A stretch of DNA of 64,000 nt from Platerodrilus igneus (taxonomy: Eukaryota; Arthropoda; Insecta; Coleoptera; Lycidae), in contig JARFIW010001666.1 of NCBI GenBank assembly GCA_036346225.1, positions 62,001-126,000 on the forward strand, written 5' to 3'. Under the pieces are notes generated by a model. The model ran no database searches. It saw only the letters and a program-made list of their open reading frames with translations, and had not been told where the DNA came from. Below are positions 43,635-55,244 of the stretch, one piece after another. Within the stretch, counting starts at the first letter, position 1. The number at the start of each line of letters is the position of its first letter. Both the position numbers and the translations under genes were made by a program.

Positions 43635-44968
43635 TTCTATAATGATAAAATTAAATGGGTTAAATCACAAGGAAATTCTAATTTAAAAACGAATAACATA
43701 AATGAATCAATCTGACGTGCAGGTGCCCAATTATTTACTTGTTTTGATACTAAAAATGCAATTGCTTTCGTCAGCTTTTATTACCCCTAACAATTTTTTT
43801 GCATATGAAACGAAAGTACAAGTGTGTTTCTGAGTAAAAATTTACATAATGAGAATGAATTATTCTGTTAGATAGACAGGCAACTAAATGGCAGTCTTGT
43901 AGAATTGCATTTTTGCAGGTTGTCGTGTCGTGATCATTTAAAAAGATAGCCTTGTATAAAATCAATCTGACATACAGTTTATTTTTAATATTATTTCCTC
44001 TATATTCTGAATTTAAATATTTAGACAGAAGACTATACGTTACTTAGTAATGTGATTGGTGAATTGCAACATTTTTTTATTATTAACAAAAGTATTAGCA
44101 AATTTTTAGATTCTTTATTGCTCACTCTATTATATTCAGTCCCCTACTTAGTACACCAAAACTCTTTGCACTTGTCTAAAATATTGCATTTTAAATTCTT
44201 AACAAACATAAAACAGGTCGTTTTTGAGGTCCTGGAGTAAACTGAGGCCACAAGCGCGCTGCTTATTGCGCCTAAACGCTACTGACTCACATGCAACATA
44301 TTACAACCAACATAATTCTCCGGTCATTTTATTTGTACATAAACGAAAAGAAAAATAAACAATTTATGAGAGTTCCATCCCAAACACAATGTGCAAGCGC
44401 AGGGGACTATAAAGAATGCATTCAATTAGCAGAGGAAATCAAAAGCATGTGGTACCATAGGTGAGTGAAAATAATAATATGTGTAATGTCTGGTGGTACT
44501 GAACAATCTACGTAAATACATTCAAACATTGCAACTACACGAAAACATGTACATCCAACACCAAATATGTCATACTCTACACATTTTCCATCACTGGAAG
44601 GTTCCGCAATGCATAATGCTTAACAAATAAAAAGAAAGCATGTTTGGTGGTAATAACAATATCATAATTATGAACAAAATTATAAGGCATGTCACGTTTG
44701 CAGTTGCTTACTCGTATCTCTAAAATTTGCGTGAAGCACAAAGATGTTAAATTTATAAAACATTTAACAAATACATAAACCTAAATAGTTTATAACGATT
44801 TGGTTAAAAAGTTTATTTGACTGGGTTTTTGCCGCAAATAAATCAATCACTGGGTTGTTAAAATTTTGAGTGGAAGTATCAAACAATTTTTCACAGGATA
44901 TCACCGTTAATACACAACTATTCTCTGTATTTCTTTTATTTTTGATATCGTACAGCAACAGGTACATA
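43635..44968. other. Spacer between copy B and mariner relic
   Basis: Mostly AT-rich. The only item of note is the candidate exon at 44366-44460. Confidence 0.4.
44366..44460 (+). CDS. Candidate 5' coding exon (weak)
   Basis: An ATG frame reading MRVPSQTQCASAGDYKEC and on to KSMWYHR ends at a near-consensus splice donor, TAG|GTGAGT (44461). Its base composition is less AT-rich than the flanks. No family is recognised and no downstream exon is identified, so chance is quite possible. Confidence 0.2.
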
Positions 44969-46205
44969 TAGGGTTGAACAAAAACGTAATGAGACTGATT
45001 TTTTGTGCAAAATATGGCACCCTGCAGCCTTCATAGACACGCCATCTATGTCCATGATCCTAGCCCAGTAGTAATTTAAGCATTATATTCCTGCAATCAG
45101 CCTTGAGTAGTGGTATTATAACTGGATACGTATTTCAGTCACTCGTCACGGTAATGGGCTCATGAAATATTCTACGGGAATACTAAAAATCTTTTGGCAT
45201 TGAACTCAAAATAGATGCAATGGCCACTTGCACTAAGCTTCAGGAGACTTTTGGTAATGAAGGTATGTTGAAGGTTAAATTTTTCGTTGGCATAAAATAT
45301 TTAGTGGAAGCAGAACAAAAGTGGAAGACGAAGAACACAGTAAACGACTTGCAAATTTGCGTATAGACGGTAGTACCACCAAGGTTGAATTAGATTGTCG
45401 GATGGCATGGACGATTGTTTGCGAAAATGATTCTAGAAGAGGAAAACATTAATCGAAAACTGTTCGTCTACTAATAGCAGAATATCTGGATATCTTAATA
45501 GCGTGCCATCTCATTCTGAATTGTCTGTACAGCAATTTATCGTCTCAATAGGCGTTTCAGTACTACAATATCCAATTTATTCAACAGTTCTCGTCTTGTG
45601 TAATTTTTATTATTTACAAAAGTTAAATTGGCAGTCGACCCACATTATTTTCAAACAACGTAAGAAGTCAAAATGATTTGTCCAGGATGTTGCACAACAT
45701 TTCAGAAGGACAGTTCTAAGAATGTTACCGGCAGCGAGAGAACGTTAAACTAAGTTTGTGCAAGCAAAAGGAAACTACCTTGATGAAAATCTCTCTGCAA
45801 CTGACTAAAAACGTGACTGAAAATTTTTTATAACAACGATCGCATTACCTTCTTGTTAGATCTTGTAAATAACAAACCGCAAGAATCAAAAGTACAAAAA
45901 TATATTTCTTAATGCGGTTGTTACTAATTGCAATTGATAAAAAAAAACTCGAGCAAATGCACGCAAATGGTCAAATTGTACAATTTTACCATGTATGTCA
46001 TGAATAGAGCATAATTTTAGATGCTCCAAGAAATAGTTTCAAACTTTAACACCTATGATTAGCAGATGTAGTTCCGACGGAATTTATCATACATGGCGTG
46101 ATGCTCGACAGTTAAAAAGCAGAATGGTGAAGAAGATTGTAATAATATACTTATACAATTCCTGTCGCGAGTAATTTTTATATTATTATTCAAATATCAA
46201 CCCTA
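44969..46205 (+). mobile_element. mariner-like DNA transposon relic
   Basis: The ends TAGGGTTGAACAAAAACGTA (left) and ATCAACCCTA (right) are inverted, with TA directly before the left end. Length about 1.24 kb is normal for mariner. The interior holds a decayed transposase on the plus strand. Confidence 0.75.
45195..46090 (+). pseudogene. mariner transposase remnant
   Basis: Legible stretches are KLQETFGNEGMLKVKFFVG (first helix-turn-helix region) and EDEEHSKRLANLRIDGSTT (45322-45380), the linker motif typical of mariner (usual EDxERSGRP). A second helix-turn-helix trace, ILEEENINRK, is frameshifted. The catalytic half (45500-46090) is too decayed to show the DD34D residues. Confidence 0.75.
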
Positions 46206-46342
46206 TCATAAACATTTCGGTATATACTTGCAAATTAAGGTACTATTAATTATAATTTTTGATCTGTATTCAACCCCTCCAACAACACGAAAGTCTTTCT
46301 TCACACTGAAAGGCATTAATGTGTATATTTGTTCGAAAACCT

Positions 46343-46348
46343 TTTATT
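46343..46348 (-). terminator. Poly(A) signal of the CBM14 gene
   Basis: AATAAA on the minus strand, 13 nt after the stop codon, would give a very short 3' UTR. Confidence 0.5.
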
Positions 46349-46361
46349 GGTAAATTTTAGA

Positions 46362-47583
46362 TTAACACAGCTTTGCAGGCAAACATAATTGTTTTTTCTC
46401 ACAAAATTTTAGTTTTCTAGGGCACAAATTCTTTTCAAAGCCATTAAAATATTGCAGCCCCCCACACATTTGAATGTCACATCGGATTTCTCGTGCTTTC
46501 GGTTCTGCATATTCATCAGTTGCTTTAATACAAAGGTAATACTCAGCCACGTCACACATTCGTTTGTGTTTATTAAACGCCGTGTGTGATGGACATTTGT
46601 AACTAGTAATCTGGGATGTCGATGTATTACACATGTAATAACGCAGGCAATCGTTCGGGTTATGCAAGCGGATACCCGTCATGCATGGCTTTTGATAGAA
46701 TGCACTGCGATCAGGATATGTGGAAATGTCATTTTTTTGTGTAGTGGAAATTGGCATAAGTGAATTGTCAAACTTGATAGGAATCATATCATGGTTCTGT
46801 ATGGTTGATGCTGGAACTAAAATCGATTGCCCTTTCACATATTCTCCTTGATTCATGAAGTTGTTGTTTGTTAAATACTTCTGAAAAAGAAGATATACCA
46901 GACGTTCTGTGTCATCATTATTTAACGAATCAGCAACGTACCCAAAGTTTATCGGATCTACTTTGCTGTGCTTTAAATCCTCAGTACTAAACTTTAAATT
47001 AATTACTTGCTTATGCTGTACTGGTGCTTGTGTTGTTAGTCGTGGCAACATTTTATGTAATTGAGTTTGGTGTGAATAGATATTCTGTTTAGACGAACCT
47101 TTGGAGTTCAAGGCCTGAAGTCTGATAAAGCTAGAATTAACGGTATGCATCGGACTTTGCGGTGTAATTAAATACGGTTTGAAAGGGGATTTCTTAATAG
47201 CTTTAGGCTTCGCTTTCAGCACATCTACCAACTGAGCTAATCGATACATTTGAGTTTCTATTTGATCTCTTGAAATATTATCTACAGCTGACAGAGGAAC
47301 TTCATCCTGCTTCAAATCGTTTAATACTGGATACTGTAATATTGATTTGCGGTTGATTGTCCTCGGAGTTGTAATGAGAATCATGTTATCCATGCCATTT
47401 TTTATATTTGTTGTACTACTTACTGTAATTCCCAATTTGGATAGTGCAGTCATTGTGTTTCCCTTTTGATCCTCTTCATATTCAATAGAGTTATCTGGAG
47501 GAACGTCAAAGATGTTTGTATTACTCTGCTTGCAGTCCCAATTCTCACCCGGTACAACACACGTCTTGAGGTGTGGTGATAAT
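46362..47583 (-). CDS. Terminal exon of a chitin-binding (CBM14) protein gene
   Basis: From Met at 47453 the frame encodes 363 residues; it stays open upstream to 47606, so the exon very likely begins further right (CAG acceptor candidate at 47584-47586). Residues 257-308 are a peritrophin-A/CBM14 domain with six Cys (CMTGIRL, NDCLRYYMC, YKCPSHTAFN, RMCD, YYLC). A six-Cys tail (RCDIQMCGG to the final LC) closes the protein. The first 250 residues are Lys/Ser/Thr-rich without a known domain. CBM14 proteins are secreted and bind chitin in cuticle or peritrophic matrix; a signal peptide would be in an upstream exon I cannot see. Intact frame and poly(A) signal suggest a live host gene, the only convincing one here. 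Confidence 0.75.
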
Positions 47584-48004
47584 CTGTTTAGACGAACCTT
47601 TGGAGTTCAAGGCCTGAAGTCTGATAAAGCTAGAATTAACGGTATGCATCGGACTTTGCGGTGTAATTAAATACGGTTTGAAAGGATTTCTTAATAGCTT
47701 TAGGCTTCGCTTTCAGCACATCTACCAACTGAGCTAATCGATACATTTCATTTAGAGAATATGAGGTTGATCTCTTAAATTATCTGTACTTTAGATGCAG
47801 AGGACTTATCCTCTTAAAATCGTTAATAATTAATGGACTATTACTGTAATTTTGATTTGCCATTGTTGTCCTATTGTTAAATCAATGTTATCAGCCATTT
47901 TTATACTTGTTGATATTTACGTAATCACCATTTGTAGTGCAGTATTATGTTTCACTTATGATCCTGCTATATTCAATAGTTATTGAGTAACTATGTTTTA
48001 GTAT
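47582..48004 (-). pseudogene. Decayed tandem copy of part of the CBM14 exon
   Basis: 47582-47750 repeats 47083-47250 nearly base for base (starting TCTGTTTAGACGAACCTTTG in both), with a 2 nt deletion near 47684. From 47750 to about 48004 the copy still follows 47250-47500 but with many small deletions and substitutions. The period is 499 bp. No open frame survives. Confidence 0.85.
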
Positions 48005-48086
48005 TATGGAACTGCATATCGAAATTCTTCATTTGAGCTTTGGAAAATAATATATATGTACATGCAACGCCGTTAATGTGACCGCC

Positions 48087-48135
<49 letters not shown>

Positions 48136-48137
<2 letters not shown>

Positions 48138-48330
48138 TATAGAGTAATCCACATTTGGAATGCAAATGAATGCTTAATATATTAATAGTTATTAAGATGA
48201 AATGAAAACCAACTTTGTATTTAAAGTTGAATTACCATTTCAAATCGAACTAAATTGAAAACCACTAAAGAACGGCTACAGCAGTTTGAACCTGCAACCT
48301 CTGATTCTCCGGATCGGTGCTCAACCAATG
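48136..48330 (-). repeat. SINE-like unit, left palindrome arm
   Basis: Read on the minus strand: D-arm-like GCTCATTGGTTGAGC (an A box with GG in the loop), anticodon-like arm around CCGGAGA, T-arm GCAGGTTCAAACTGC (B box) and TGTAGCCG, then a body with GTTCTTTAGTGGTTTTCAAT and GAAATGGTAATTCAACTTTA. The tRNA 5' acceptor strand is not present. Confidence 0.6.
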
Positions 48331-48527
48331 AGCACTGATCCGGAGAATCAGAGGTTGCAGGTTCAAACCTGCTGTAGCCGTTCTTTAGTGGTTTTCAATT
48401 ACTAGTTCGATTTGAAATGGTAATTCAACTTTAAATACAAAGTTGGGTTTTCATTTCATCTTAATAACTATTAATATATATTAAGCATTCATTTGCATTC
48501 CAAATGTGGATTACTCTTCTCTATATG

Positions 48528-48529
<2 letters not shown>
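48331..48529 (+). repeat. SINE-like unit, right palindrome arm
   Basis: Plus-strand copy of the same unit: GAGCACTGATCCGGAGAATC with a 5 bp CTGAT/ATCAG stem, GCAGGTTCAAACCTGC, TGTAGCCG, then the body to the (TA)n at 48530. Confidence 0.6.
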
Positions 48530-48570
<41 letters not shown>

Positions 48571-48660
48571 TATTATGGCGGTCACATTAACGGCGTTGTC
48601 ATGTACATATATATTATTTTCCAAAGCTCAAAATGAAGAATTTCGATATGCAGTTCCATA

Positions 48661-48880
48661 TACTGCATGTACTCAAAACGTTAGCAGATCATAAGTCATA
48701 ATATTAAAAAGCTGTTGCTACAATATATACAGAAAGAAACTGATGACATTTTTCATAGTCAAAAGTGGAGAATCAAAACTAAGATCGTACTAATAGCCAT
48801 TAATTTATCTACATTTTAAGAAATAGTCTTTGCATTGCCTAAAGTACAGGTTTTTAGAGCACCTCTATATTCCTTCAATA
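48661..48880. other. Spacer between palindrome and third SINE copy
   Basis: Only the fading mirror similarity to 47940-48004 near its start. Confidence 0.4.
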
Positions 48881-49021
48881 GAGCACTGATCCGGAGAATC
48901 AGAGGTTGCAGGTTCAAATCCTGCTGTAGCCGTTCTTTTAGTGGTTTTCAATTACTAGTTCGATTTGAAATGGTAATTCAACTTTAAATACAAAGTTGGG
49001 TTTTCATTTCATCTTAATAAC

Positions 49022-49060
<39 letters not shown>
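48881..49060 (+). repeat. Third SINE-like copy with (TA)n tail
   Basis: Starts GAGCACTGATCCGGAGAATC and keeps a perfect T-arm (GCAGG, TTCAAAT, CCTGC). It matches the palindrome units through CATTTCATCTTAATAACTAT, then passes straight into a TA tract (49023-49060). An independent copy at a separate site supports a dispersed tRNA-derived family. Confidence 0.65.
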
Positions 49061-49062
<2 letters not shown>

Positions 49063-50838
49063 TATATATTGATGCGATAATAAGGTCACGGGAAGTTATT
49101 CTGTGAAAAAAGTCATCCTAAAGAGAAGAAAAGCGGAGAAAAGTAAGATTTCCCTATATTTAGTTTTTTCACCTTATATACACGCATAAGTGTATTCCAT
49201 TAGCACATAAAAAGACACATATAGTATTGCTATATCATTTAAAAAAAAAGGCCAGCTTCAAACCTTGTGTAAATAATTACTCTTGCAAGATACTTTAAAG
49301 CAAGTTTTTATTCTAAAATGGAAATACACAAGTCATTCATTTCTTCCGTGTATAAACAATTATACTATAAATACTAAAAATAACTTCAATAACTTCTTTG
49401 AGATATAAAAAGCTGAGCTCCATACTTTGCTAAAATAAAAATTAATAACACTATAAGAGTTATTTATTGAAAATGTAATACGCTGCATTTACAGAAAGGT
49501 AAATTGCATAAAATAAAATCAATTTGAGGCATTTGTAAAGCAAAACATTTTCCGTGTGTAAATATTTGCTAGAATACGTATCATTTACAGTAAAAGCACA
49601 TCTTATTGCATTTACAAAGCATAAGAACCAAGCTCTCATTCATTAGGTAATTAAATTCCGTGTGTAGAATATCATTTAAAACAAAAACAAAATATTTATA
49701 TCTTTATTTCAAAGAATTTAATTCCAGATGATTTGAACATTTACCTTGAAAGATTACTGAATTTCATTTGAAATAATTCCATAAAGTCATAAATCATCTG
49801 CAAATACGCTAGAAATAACCAATTATTTCCCGTAAATGAATAAGGTCCTCAATACAAAAAACGCGTGCTCCACTATCGGAAAAAGCCATAAAATAGATAA
49901 TGCGTTTTAATAGGTCTAGGAAAGAAAGAACTGCTATTCTTTGATGCATCAACAAAGAATGAACGAAGTTTTACGATTGACATTAATTATAACGACAGCT
50001 TTAGCCGCACTTAATTAGGTCATTAAAACGCGACATCCTCATAATTATTACATTTTCCAGTATCTAATAATTCAAAATAAATTGAGAATGGAAAAAAATT
50101 AAGTATTTAAAATTTTGTGTATAAAGAGGAAGTGATCGAAGATCGCGGTGATTCTCTCTAAAGCCAAACAACATGTAAGATTCGAGCAAAGCTTCATTCC
50201 TTAATTTATTTTGCGACATTAAACATATACTTTTTGAGTAGTTTGTAGTTTATTTAATCGGCAGTCTACAAATAACTTAGAAGCTAACGTAATTAGTTGA
50301 TAAAGTATAATAAAGATTTATTACAATAATATGAATAATCTTGGTACACGATCGCAACTGTTTATTTTAATCAATTAAAAATAAATGCACTTGGCAAACT
50401 GATATTTTAACGTAAAATGGAGATTTGAAACTGAACTAGAAAGTATTTAATGCTATTAATTATGATGGAAATGAAATTTTGGGAATCGCTATTTGACAAT
50501 AACATCAATAAGTATAATTCTGTTTTGTAACTTATAAAGATATTTAAATTTTAGTAATCAAACTAGAATATTATTTGTCAAAGGATAATTTCCAGCAACT
50601 TTTAAAGTAATTGTTTGCAGCATTATAATTTTTACTAAATTATCTATCTTGGGTCATTGGCACATTACATCGACAAACGTAAGAATAAAGGATAGGTATT
50701 TATCCCCATAAAATTAAAAGATTGTAGTAACTCGCATAGAAAGTGTTTTAAGTTTCTATGCTTGTTAACAAGAATTAGGCGAGGATTATTTCAATAAATA
50801 AGCAATTATTAGGTAAGTTTTTCTGTCAAAACTTAAGC
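49061..50838. other. AT-rich spacer
   Basis: I see no gene or element. It would be intronic if the 52615 candidate exon belongs to the CBM14 gene. Confidence 0.4.
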
Positions 50839-51376
50839 TGTACATTATTTTCGGAGGCTTTCACGACCGGAGTCATTATAAATATTTATGGTTCCGGGTT
50901 GGAACCGTGTCATTTTATAAATTAAGGTCGACGTTTCGCTCACTTTATAAGGGACTTCATCAGGACAAGAAAAGAAATAAGTAATATAATAAAAATAATA
51001 AAAATATAAAAAAGATAATAATAAGTAGACAAGTTAAAATGTAAAGAGAAAAGTTGCTCCTGAACTAGCAGACTCACAAGCCCATTCAGAGCCAAAAGAT
51101 GTCTTAAGGCAAAGTAACTGTTGCTTCGCCTAAAGACACCTTTTGGCTTTAAATGGGCTTTTGAGTCTGCTAGTTCAGGAGCAACTCTTCTCTTTACATT
51201 TTAACTTGTCTACTTAATATTATCTTTTTTATATTTTTATTATTTTTATTTTATTACTTATTTGTTTTCTTGTCCTGATAAAGCCCCTTACAAAAATGGG
51301 GGAAACGTCGACCTTAATTTATAAAATGACACGGTCCCAACCCGGAACCATAAATATTTATAATGTACATTATTTT
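50839..51376. mobile_element. Foldback element with 13 bp target duplication
   Basis: TGTACATTATTTT occurs at 50839-50851 and 51364-51376, flanking a 512 bp hairpin-forming sequence. The arms (about 50880-51105 and 51140-51363) pair through ATAAATATTTATGGTTCCGG, TTAAGGTCGACGTTTC and GTTGCTCCTGAACTAGCAGA. The left end carries about 24 extra bases, CGGAGGCTTTCACGACCGG and a few more. There is no coding sequence. Family is unknown; the GACGTTTCG..CTTCATCAGG words recall sequences near the ends of Penelope-like elements, which is only a suggestion. Confidence 0.75.
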
Positions 51377-52246
51377 TTTTAACGTTTTCTATATTGAATG
51401 TAAGATATTCTTCAGATAATGTGTATAATGGAAAGATGCTTTTTGAATGTATAAGAGTTTGTTAATATGAAACGTTTTTTGTTTGTTATTTGTTTTGGGG
51501 TCTATTCCTGGGTAGAGCAATGAAAAATGGGGGGGTAAGTCGAATTCTGTTTGCAGATCAAACTTAAGCTAAATCAAATAGGCGCCACCAAGTCCTAATG
51601 TAATTAAGATAATTGCATAGCATAGTTCTAAGGGCGGACGTGGAGACCCAAAGAAAAAAAATGATTGCTTTTGCTGACAAAAACCTGTCTTAATAAAATA
51701 ACACGCAGCTCCTGTAAGAAATTGTGATAGTTAAATAAATAAAAAAGTGGAACACCATTTGTGTCCTGCAAAAATACATAAAGAAATAATAAAAAAGTAT
51801 TTTCAATATAAAATTGGCATCAATTTATTACTCAGAAGGGTTTTAGATTTATGTAATTAGATTTGATCACACTCGATCAAAATAAAAAATCTTTAATCTT
51901 GAACCAATTGTTTACTAAAAGATCTCTTTTAAAATAATATAACTTGTAACAAAAATTTTTATCATTAACTGCATCAATCTTAAACTTATAACTTTCCTGT
52001 TTGTCTTTATTATTATTCACTATATATACTTTTGAAGTTGAATGCAAATTATTATTATTATTAATAAAATTGTTACATTATTCTTGAAATTATATGCAAA
52101 GAATTATTATCGAAAATAAAATTGTTACAAATATACGTTTCTAAAGATATCTATGTTCTCCTCATTTATACAATTCGCTGTACCCATGTCACAGCTTAAT
52201 TTGCGGCTCACAACGTATAGGAGGGTCAGAGCAATATATATATATA

Positions 52247-52292
<46 letters not shown>

Positions 52293-52614
52293 GATCCTAC
52301 TTTATAAGTGATAGGCGTAGTATATTTATCTGTCACTCCTTGTCTTATTTTAGAGGCTTGTTGAGTTATGCCACACAATTTATCTTTAAATATTTAACAC
52401 GGCTGCTGCACTTATATATTTCGCAAAGCCGTCAACCACGTAGCGGAATCTACCTAGGGTGGGTCTGTCCTAGGCAAACCCCTCTCAACTAGACACCCAA
52501 ACAAATATCCAAGGAGTTTTCAAAATAATTTTAAAAGCCAAAAGTATCCCCAACACTAGTTCCACTTTTTTAAATTTTGATTAAAGCACTGCGTAGATAT
52601 TAAATACTAATACC
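51377..52614. other. AT-rich spacer with (TA)n
   Basis: Holds a (TA)n tract at 52233-52289. Otherwise nothing recognised. Confidence 0.4.
52233..52289. repeat. (TA)n microsatellite
   Basis: TA array with one interruption (TCTA near 52248). Confidence 0.95.
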
Positions 52615-52680
52615 TGGAATCCAGATACAGGCGCCGCCTTCCAGCCGTCCTGAAGCCAAGTGATCAACTGCAGGCACCTC
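52615..52680 (-). CDS. Candidate internal exon, about 66 nt
   Basis: On the minus strand a textbook acceptor (CTTATTTTTTCAG) is followed by about 66 nt of GC-rich sequence and a donor CCAG|GTATTAG. The phase-0 reading EVPAVDHLASGRLEGGACIW is open, as is one other frame. Flanks are strongly AT-rich. It lies upstream, on the same strand, of the CBM14 terminal exon and could belong to that gene; nothing in the sequence proves it. Confidence 0.35.
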
Positions 52681-53707
52681 CTGAAAAAATAAGTAACTCG
52701 AGCAACTGGTAATATCCGGACTATAAAACTACTAATATTTCTACAAATTGTATGTTATACAAATACTCGTATAACTCCAATTCTACTATTCTTTCATCGT
52801 CAAAACAATAATGGTACAGATCAGCACTCCCTCTTCTAATTACTTTTTCTTCTCCACAAAACTGCTACCTTAGACGTTTTTTACTGCATTCCAGTAACAC
52901 TGAATCTACTTCTCTTCACTATTTGCTACCTCCAGGTACAACTTGACTTTCAAAATTTACTCGTAATTTTTTAAATGAAATAAAACTCAGAACAGTACAA
53001 AAACAGTAATAATAATTTAAAGTCTTTTATGAATACAACCCCGTCTTCTTTTTTTTTCGTTGCCATCTCAGCTACGTCTACGCACACTATGCAATTTATA
53101 ATTATTAATAATTGATTAATAATACAGTTCTTTTCTCTAGATACATTCATTTTCTAGATGGTTTGATAATCCAGTGATTTATGTATATTGAACTTTTTAC
53201 AATATTTTGAATATGGCTAACAAATTTTGATGGTTCAGCTTTTAAATTATACGTAACAGGCATTAATGTCTTATTCGGTAAACGTCCTGTCATTACATAA
53301 CAGATCTTTAATTGTTAAAACAAATTCAAACTGAAATTGATTTACAATTATTTCAGGAGTATCACTTAACTCTTAAAAATTTTTAAAAGCGTGCCGTATA
53401 CCACACAATTTTGTTATTTGTTTTTACATCAAAAAGGTTCTGAATACGCTAACTACAAATTAAATTTAATATAAATGCAACTTTAATAACAACTAACCTA
53501 GCCTGGTATCTGCCCGGTTTACGTTGTGAAATGCAATGCAGTTTTAAAAGCTTTATAAATTTATAAACGTGGAATAGTTGTTGTTAATTTATAAACCAAA
53601 ATACCTGAAACAAAAATACCCTAACAAAACCAAAATATACCCCCATTCTAGCAAGTCGTTTCGAAACCCTATTTAAACATTTTATAAGCCCACCCCCTCC
53701 TTGACAG

Positions 53708-53752
<45 letters not shown>

Positions 53753-54640
53753 CTACTAGCAATTTTGCATCCTTACAAAATTGATACATTTTGGCGTCCC
53801 CCAGAAATAGCGGAAATAGATATTTACATATATAGAATATATTGTTACTTGCTTGTTGAAGAAGCCCAAAATCACAAAAAAATTTTAAAATAGTGAAATA
53901 TATCGATATACACTATTTTATATTTCCCTATCATTCTAGAACCCTTTCAAAGCCATTTATTGTCGCGTCCGATGTATATCTCCTTTCATTTTACAATAAG
54001 ATTAATATCAGTTTAACTTCCAGCAATGTTGTCAGTAACTCTTCCAAGTAACAAAGATGAAACTTAGAAATAATACCTTAAGAGAGAGTGAGATATGAGT
54101 AATGAGACATTCTACTTCTACATTTAATCGTTTGGTTTTTACAGGCTGGCGAATTCGAACGTGAATCATTCTAAAAATGCTGCGTCCGGTTAATATTATA
54201 TATTATATCGCTGTACTTTGTGTATCCGATGCGCCGCTAAATTAAAAGAATGTATGCATCCTTATGTTCTATAAATAGCAGTATGTATGAAATAAAAGTA
54301 ATTATGTCATGCTAAATCATTTATCATAGCGTTGTTATCGTCATGAAGCAGCTTAAATTTCAGATGTATTTTAATATGATATTATTTTTAACTAGAAAAT
54401 TTAATTCTATTAATCCTAGAAAGGTTGGTGCTTTTTTATATCTTATTAATATAAATCGTACGTTAAAACTTTATATTTATCGTGTGGGCGCTTGCTAAAT
54501 GTTCTGTAAGCGTCTAATTTTACCCCTCAGAACAGTTTTATTCAAAAAATTTTGCTTTTTTCATACACTATTTGGTTTTATTGGTGTGATGGTGATACAG
54601 TTATTTAATTGGAATTACTGTGCAATTTATATTTGCGTAA
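52681..54640. other. AT-rich spacer with (TA)n
   Basis: Includes a (TA)n tract at 53710-53748. No genes seen. Confidence 0.4.
53710..53748. repeat. (TA)n microsatellite
   Basis: Perfect TA array of about 39 bp. Confidence 0.95.
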
Positions 54641-54642
54641 TA

Positions 54643-55228
54643 GGGTGCCCCAAAAGTCATGGTTCAAATTGAAGGGTTTGATAGCTGAGATTACTACCTA
54701 TTCAAATAACTATATATGTTGTTATCCAATTGTTGATGGTTTCAAAGTTATAACAACTTTTGCGTTTTGTGTCAAAATCGTGCAGAACTTCGAATATTAA
54801 TTTGCAATAAAAGAAATACTGACCTTTTGAAGGTAGTTGGTTTTCTGTGTATGCGTGAATGTTGCGTGTTTAATAAATAAGAACTTCCTCAAACATTTAC
54901 TTATTATCGCAAGAGAAAATCATAATTTTTCTATAATTTTGGTTCTGTGAAAAATTTTGCGTGCTTTTCAAACTAAAATTACTTAAAATAAGTATTACCA
55001 TCGAAAAGTGCACACCTATCCAAAAAGCTTCATTAATCTAATAACTGGTAGGTCTAAGATTAAATGCATGGAAAATTATTGGGTAATTTGTAGGCACAAT
55101 CCCAAAAACAGCACTTTTATTAAAGAATTCGTAAGTAATAGCCAACTTTATTTTTTGTAAAATATAAACTCAAAATAATCAAATGTATTTAAAATTCGTT
55201 TACAACAAATGTTCGAATGTCCCGCCAC
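54643..55228 (+). repeat. Left long TIR
   Basis: 586 bp, pairs with both right-hand pieces without a gap in order. Differences are scattered, giving roughly nine in ten matching bases by eye. Confidence 0.88.
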
Positions 55229-55244
55229 TAGTTAAAGATCCCTA

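Larger units (their letters stand above)
48005..48660. repeat. 656 bp palindrome
   Basis: The left arm from TATGGAACTGCATATCGAAA and the right arm ending TTTCGATATGCAGTTCCATA are reverse complements with few differences. Each arm contains, outward from the centre, a tRNA-like half, a SINE-like body, a (TA)n tract and the word GGCGGTCACATTAACGGCGT. The centre is near 48325. Weaker mirror similarity continues for some 60 bp past both ends (GCAGGATCATAAGTG-like words). Confidence 0.9.

Noticed and set aside
48301..48360. Functional tRNA gene at the palindrome centre
   Set aside because: The T-arm and anticodon stem are good, but the acceptor 5' strand is missing, position 33 is not T and the D-arm is shared by both palindrome arms.
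50852..51363. Rho-like or bacterial-type terminator hairpin
   Set aside because: The arms are over 220 bp, flanked by a target duplication in eukaryotic DNA; it is a foldback element.
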